Assembly (NCBI GenBank): GCA_947505055.1
Contig: CANNLO010000275.1
Span: 1 to 6,570, forward strand
Reading direction: 5' to 3'
DNA from: Methylococcaceae bacterium
GTDB lineage: Bacteria; Pseudomonadota; Gammaproteobacteria; Methylococcales; Methylomonadaceae
DNA: 6,570 bases
This document shows, piece by piece, positions 6,269-6,570 of the stretch (its first letter is position 1; each line of letters opens with the position of its first letter). The position numbers were made by a program, and so were the translations under genes. The notes beneath the pieces were generated by a model that made no database searches, was not told the origin of the DNA, and saw only the letters and a program-made list of their open reading frames with translations.

Positions 6269-6570
6269 ATGATTGTAGTAGCTGATTATGGTGCTGGTAA
6301 CATAGGTTCTGTGCTTAATATGATAAAAAAAGCAGGTGGCCAGGCAATTGCCTCTGCAAATATTAGTGATATACAAAATGCATCAAAAATATTACTTCCT
6401 GGTGTTGGCAGTTTTGATAATGCTATAGATAATCTTGAGAGATTAGGGTTGGTCGAGCCTATTCGAGAAAAAGCTAAATTGGGCACGCCTGTGCTAGGTA
6501 TATGCTTAGGTATGCAGTTACTTTCTTATGGTAGCGAAGAAGGTAAAAAAGCTGGGCTTGGCCTAATACC
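6269..6570 (+). CDS. hisH: HisH-type glutamine amidotransferase subunit, 3' partial (polysaccharide-cluster paralogue)
   Basis: Glutaminase subunit that frees ammonia from glutamine and passes it to a HisF partner. In the P. aeruginosa O-antigen locus such a HisH/HisF pair works with WbpG to convert a sugar N-acetyl group to an acetamidino group, and that role is inferred here from context rather than histidine synthesis. About 100 residues are visible: MIVVADYGAGNIGSV, then LLPGVGSF (oxyanion strand) and GICLGMQLL with the nucleophile Cys (residue 79 from this start). The His-Glu part of the triad lies beyond the window edge. ATG 6269 is preferred for its ribosome binding site and because HisH proteins begin MI-x-DYG; ATG 6263 would add Met-Ser. 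A hisF and a wbpG-like gene are expected next. A true histidine gene cannot be excluded from the fragment alone. Confidence 0.87.
   Translation, partial: MIVVADYGAGNIGSVLNMIKKAGGQAIASANISDIQNASKILLPGVGSFDNAIDNLERLGLVEPIREKAKLGTPVLGICLGMQLLSYGSEEGKKAGLGLI

Noticed and set aside
6269..6570. hisH as evidence of a histidine biosynthesis operon
   Set aside because: All neighbours are sugar genes and hisH paralogues are a regular part of wbp-type clusters; no other his gene is visible.

Overview
This window is the middle of a surface-polysaccharide (O-antigen or capsule type) gene cluster from a Gram-negative bacterium. The closest match I recognise is the Pseudomonas aeruginosa B-band O-antigen locus (wbp genes), and a gammaproteobacterium is likely. 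I cannot name the species: the DNA is AT-richer than Pseudomonas, about 46% G+C by hand count at 1-480 and about 34% at 5461-5940. All genes are on the + strand and almost end to end. Neighbours overlap by 4 or 16 bases except for gaps of 9 and roughly 50 bases at the right, so this reads as one operon cut at both ends.

Layout. (1) Positions 1-1657 hold the 3' part of wbpD and a complete wbpE. These are the acetyltransferase and aminotransferase of the pathway to UDP-2,3-diacetamido-2,3-dideoxy-glucuronic acid; the partners wbpA and wbpB are presumably upstream. (2) Positions 1654-6216 hold a five-gene block of nucleotide-sugar enzymes: a second beta-helix N-acyltransferase, a Gfo/Idh/MocA oxidoreductase that is not WbpB, an extended SDR of the epimerase/decarboxylase class, a second PLP aminotransferase of the DegT/WecE class, and a sugar N-formyltransferase. 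(3) From about 6269 the window ends inside a hisH-type glutamine amidotransferase. In wbp clusters this works with hisF and wbpG to turn an acetamido group into an amidine.

How it may work together (inference). The Gfo/Idh/MocA enzyme or the SDR would make keto-sugars, the two aminotransferases would aminate them, and the two acetyltransferases and the formyltransferase would cap the amines. HisH would supply ammonia for a later amidine. This points either to two different diamino sugars or to one heavily aminated sugar carrying an N-formyl group. In P. aeruginosa PAO1 the space between wbpE and hisH holds wzy and wzx; here it holds this block. No glycosyltransferase, flippase, polymerase, RNA gene, mobile element or CRISPR array is visible. 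No stretch over 300 bases lacks a gene.
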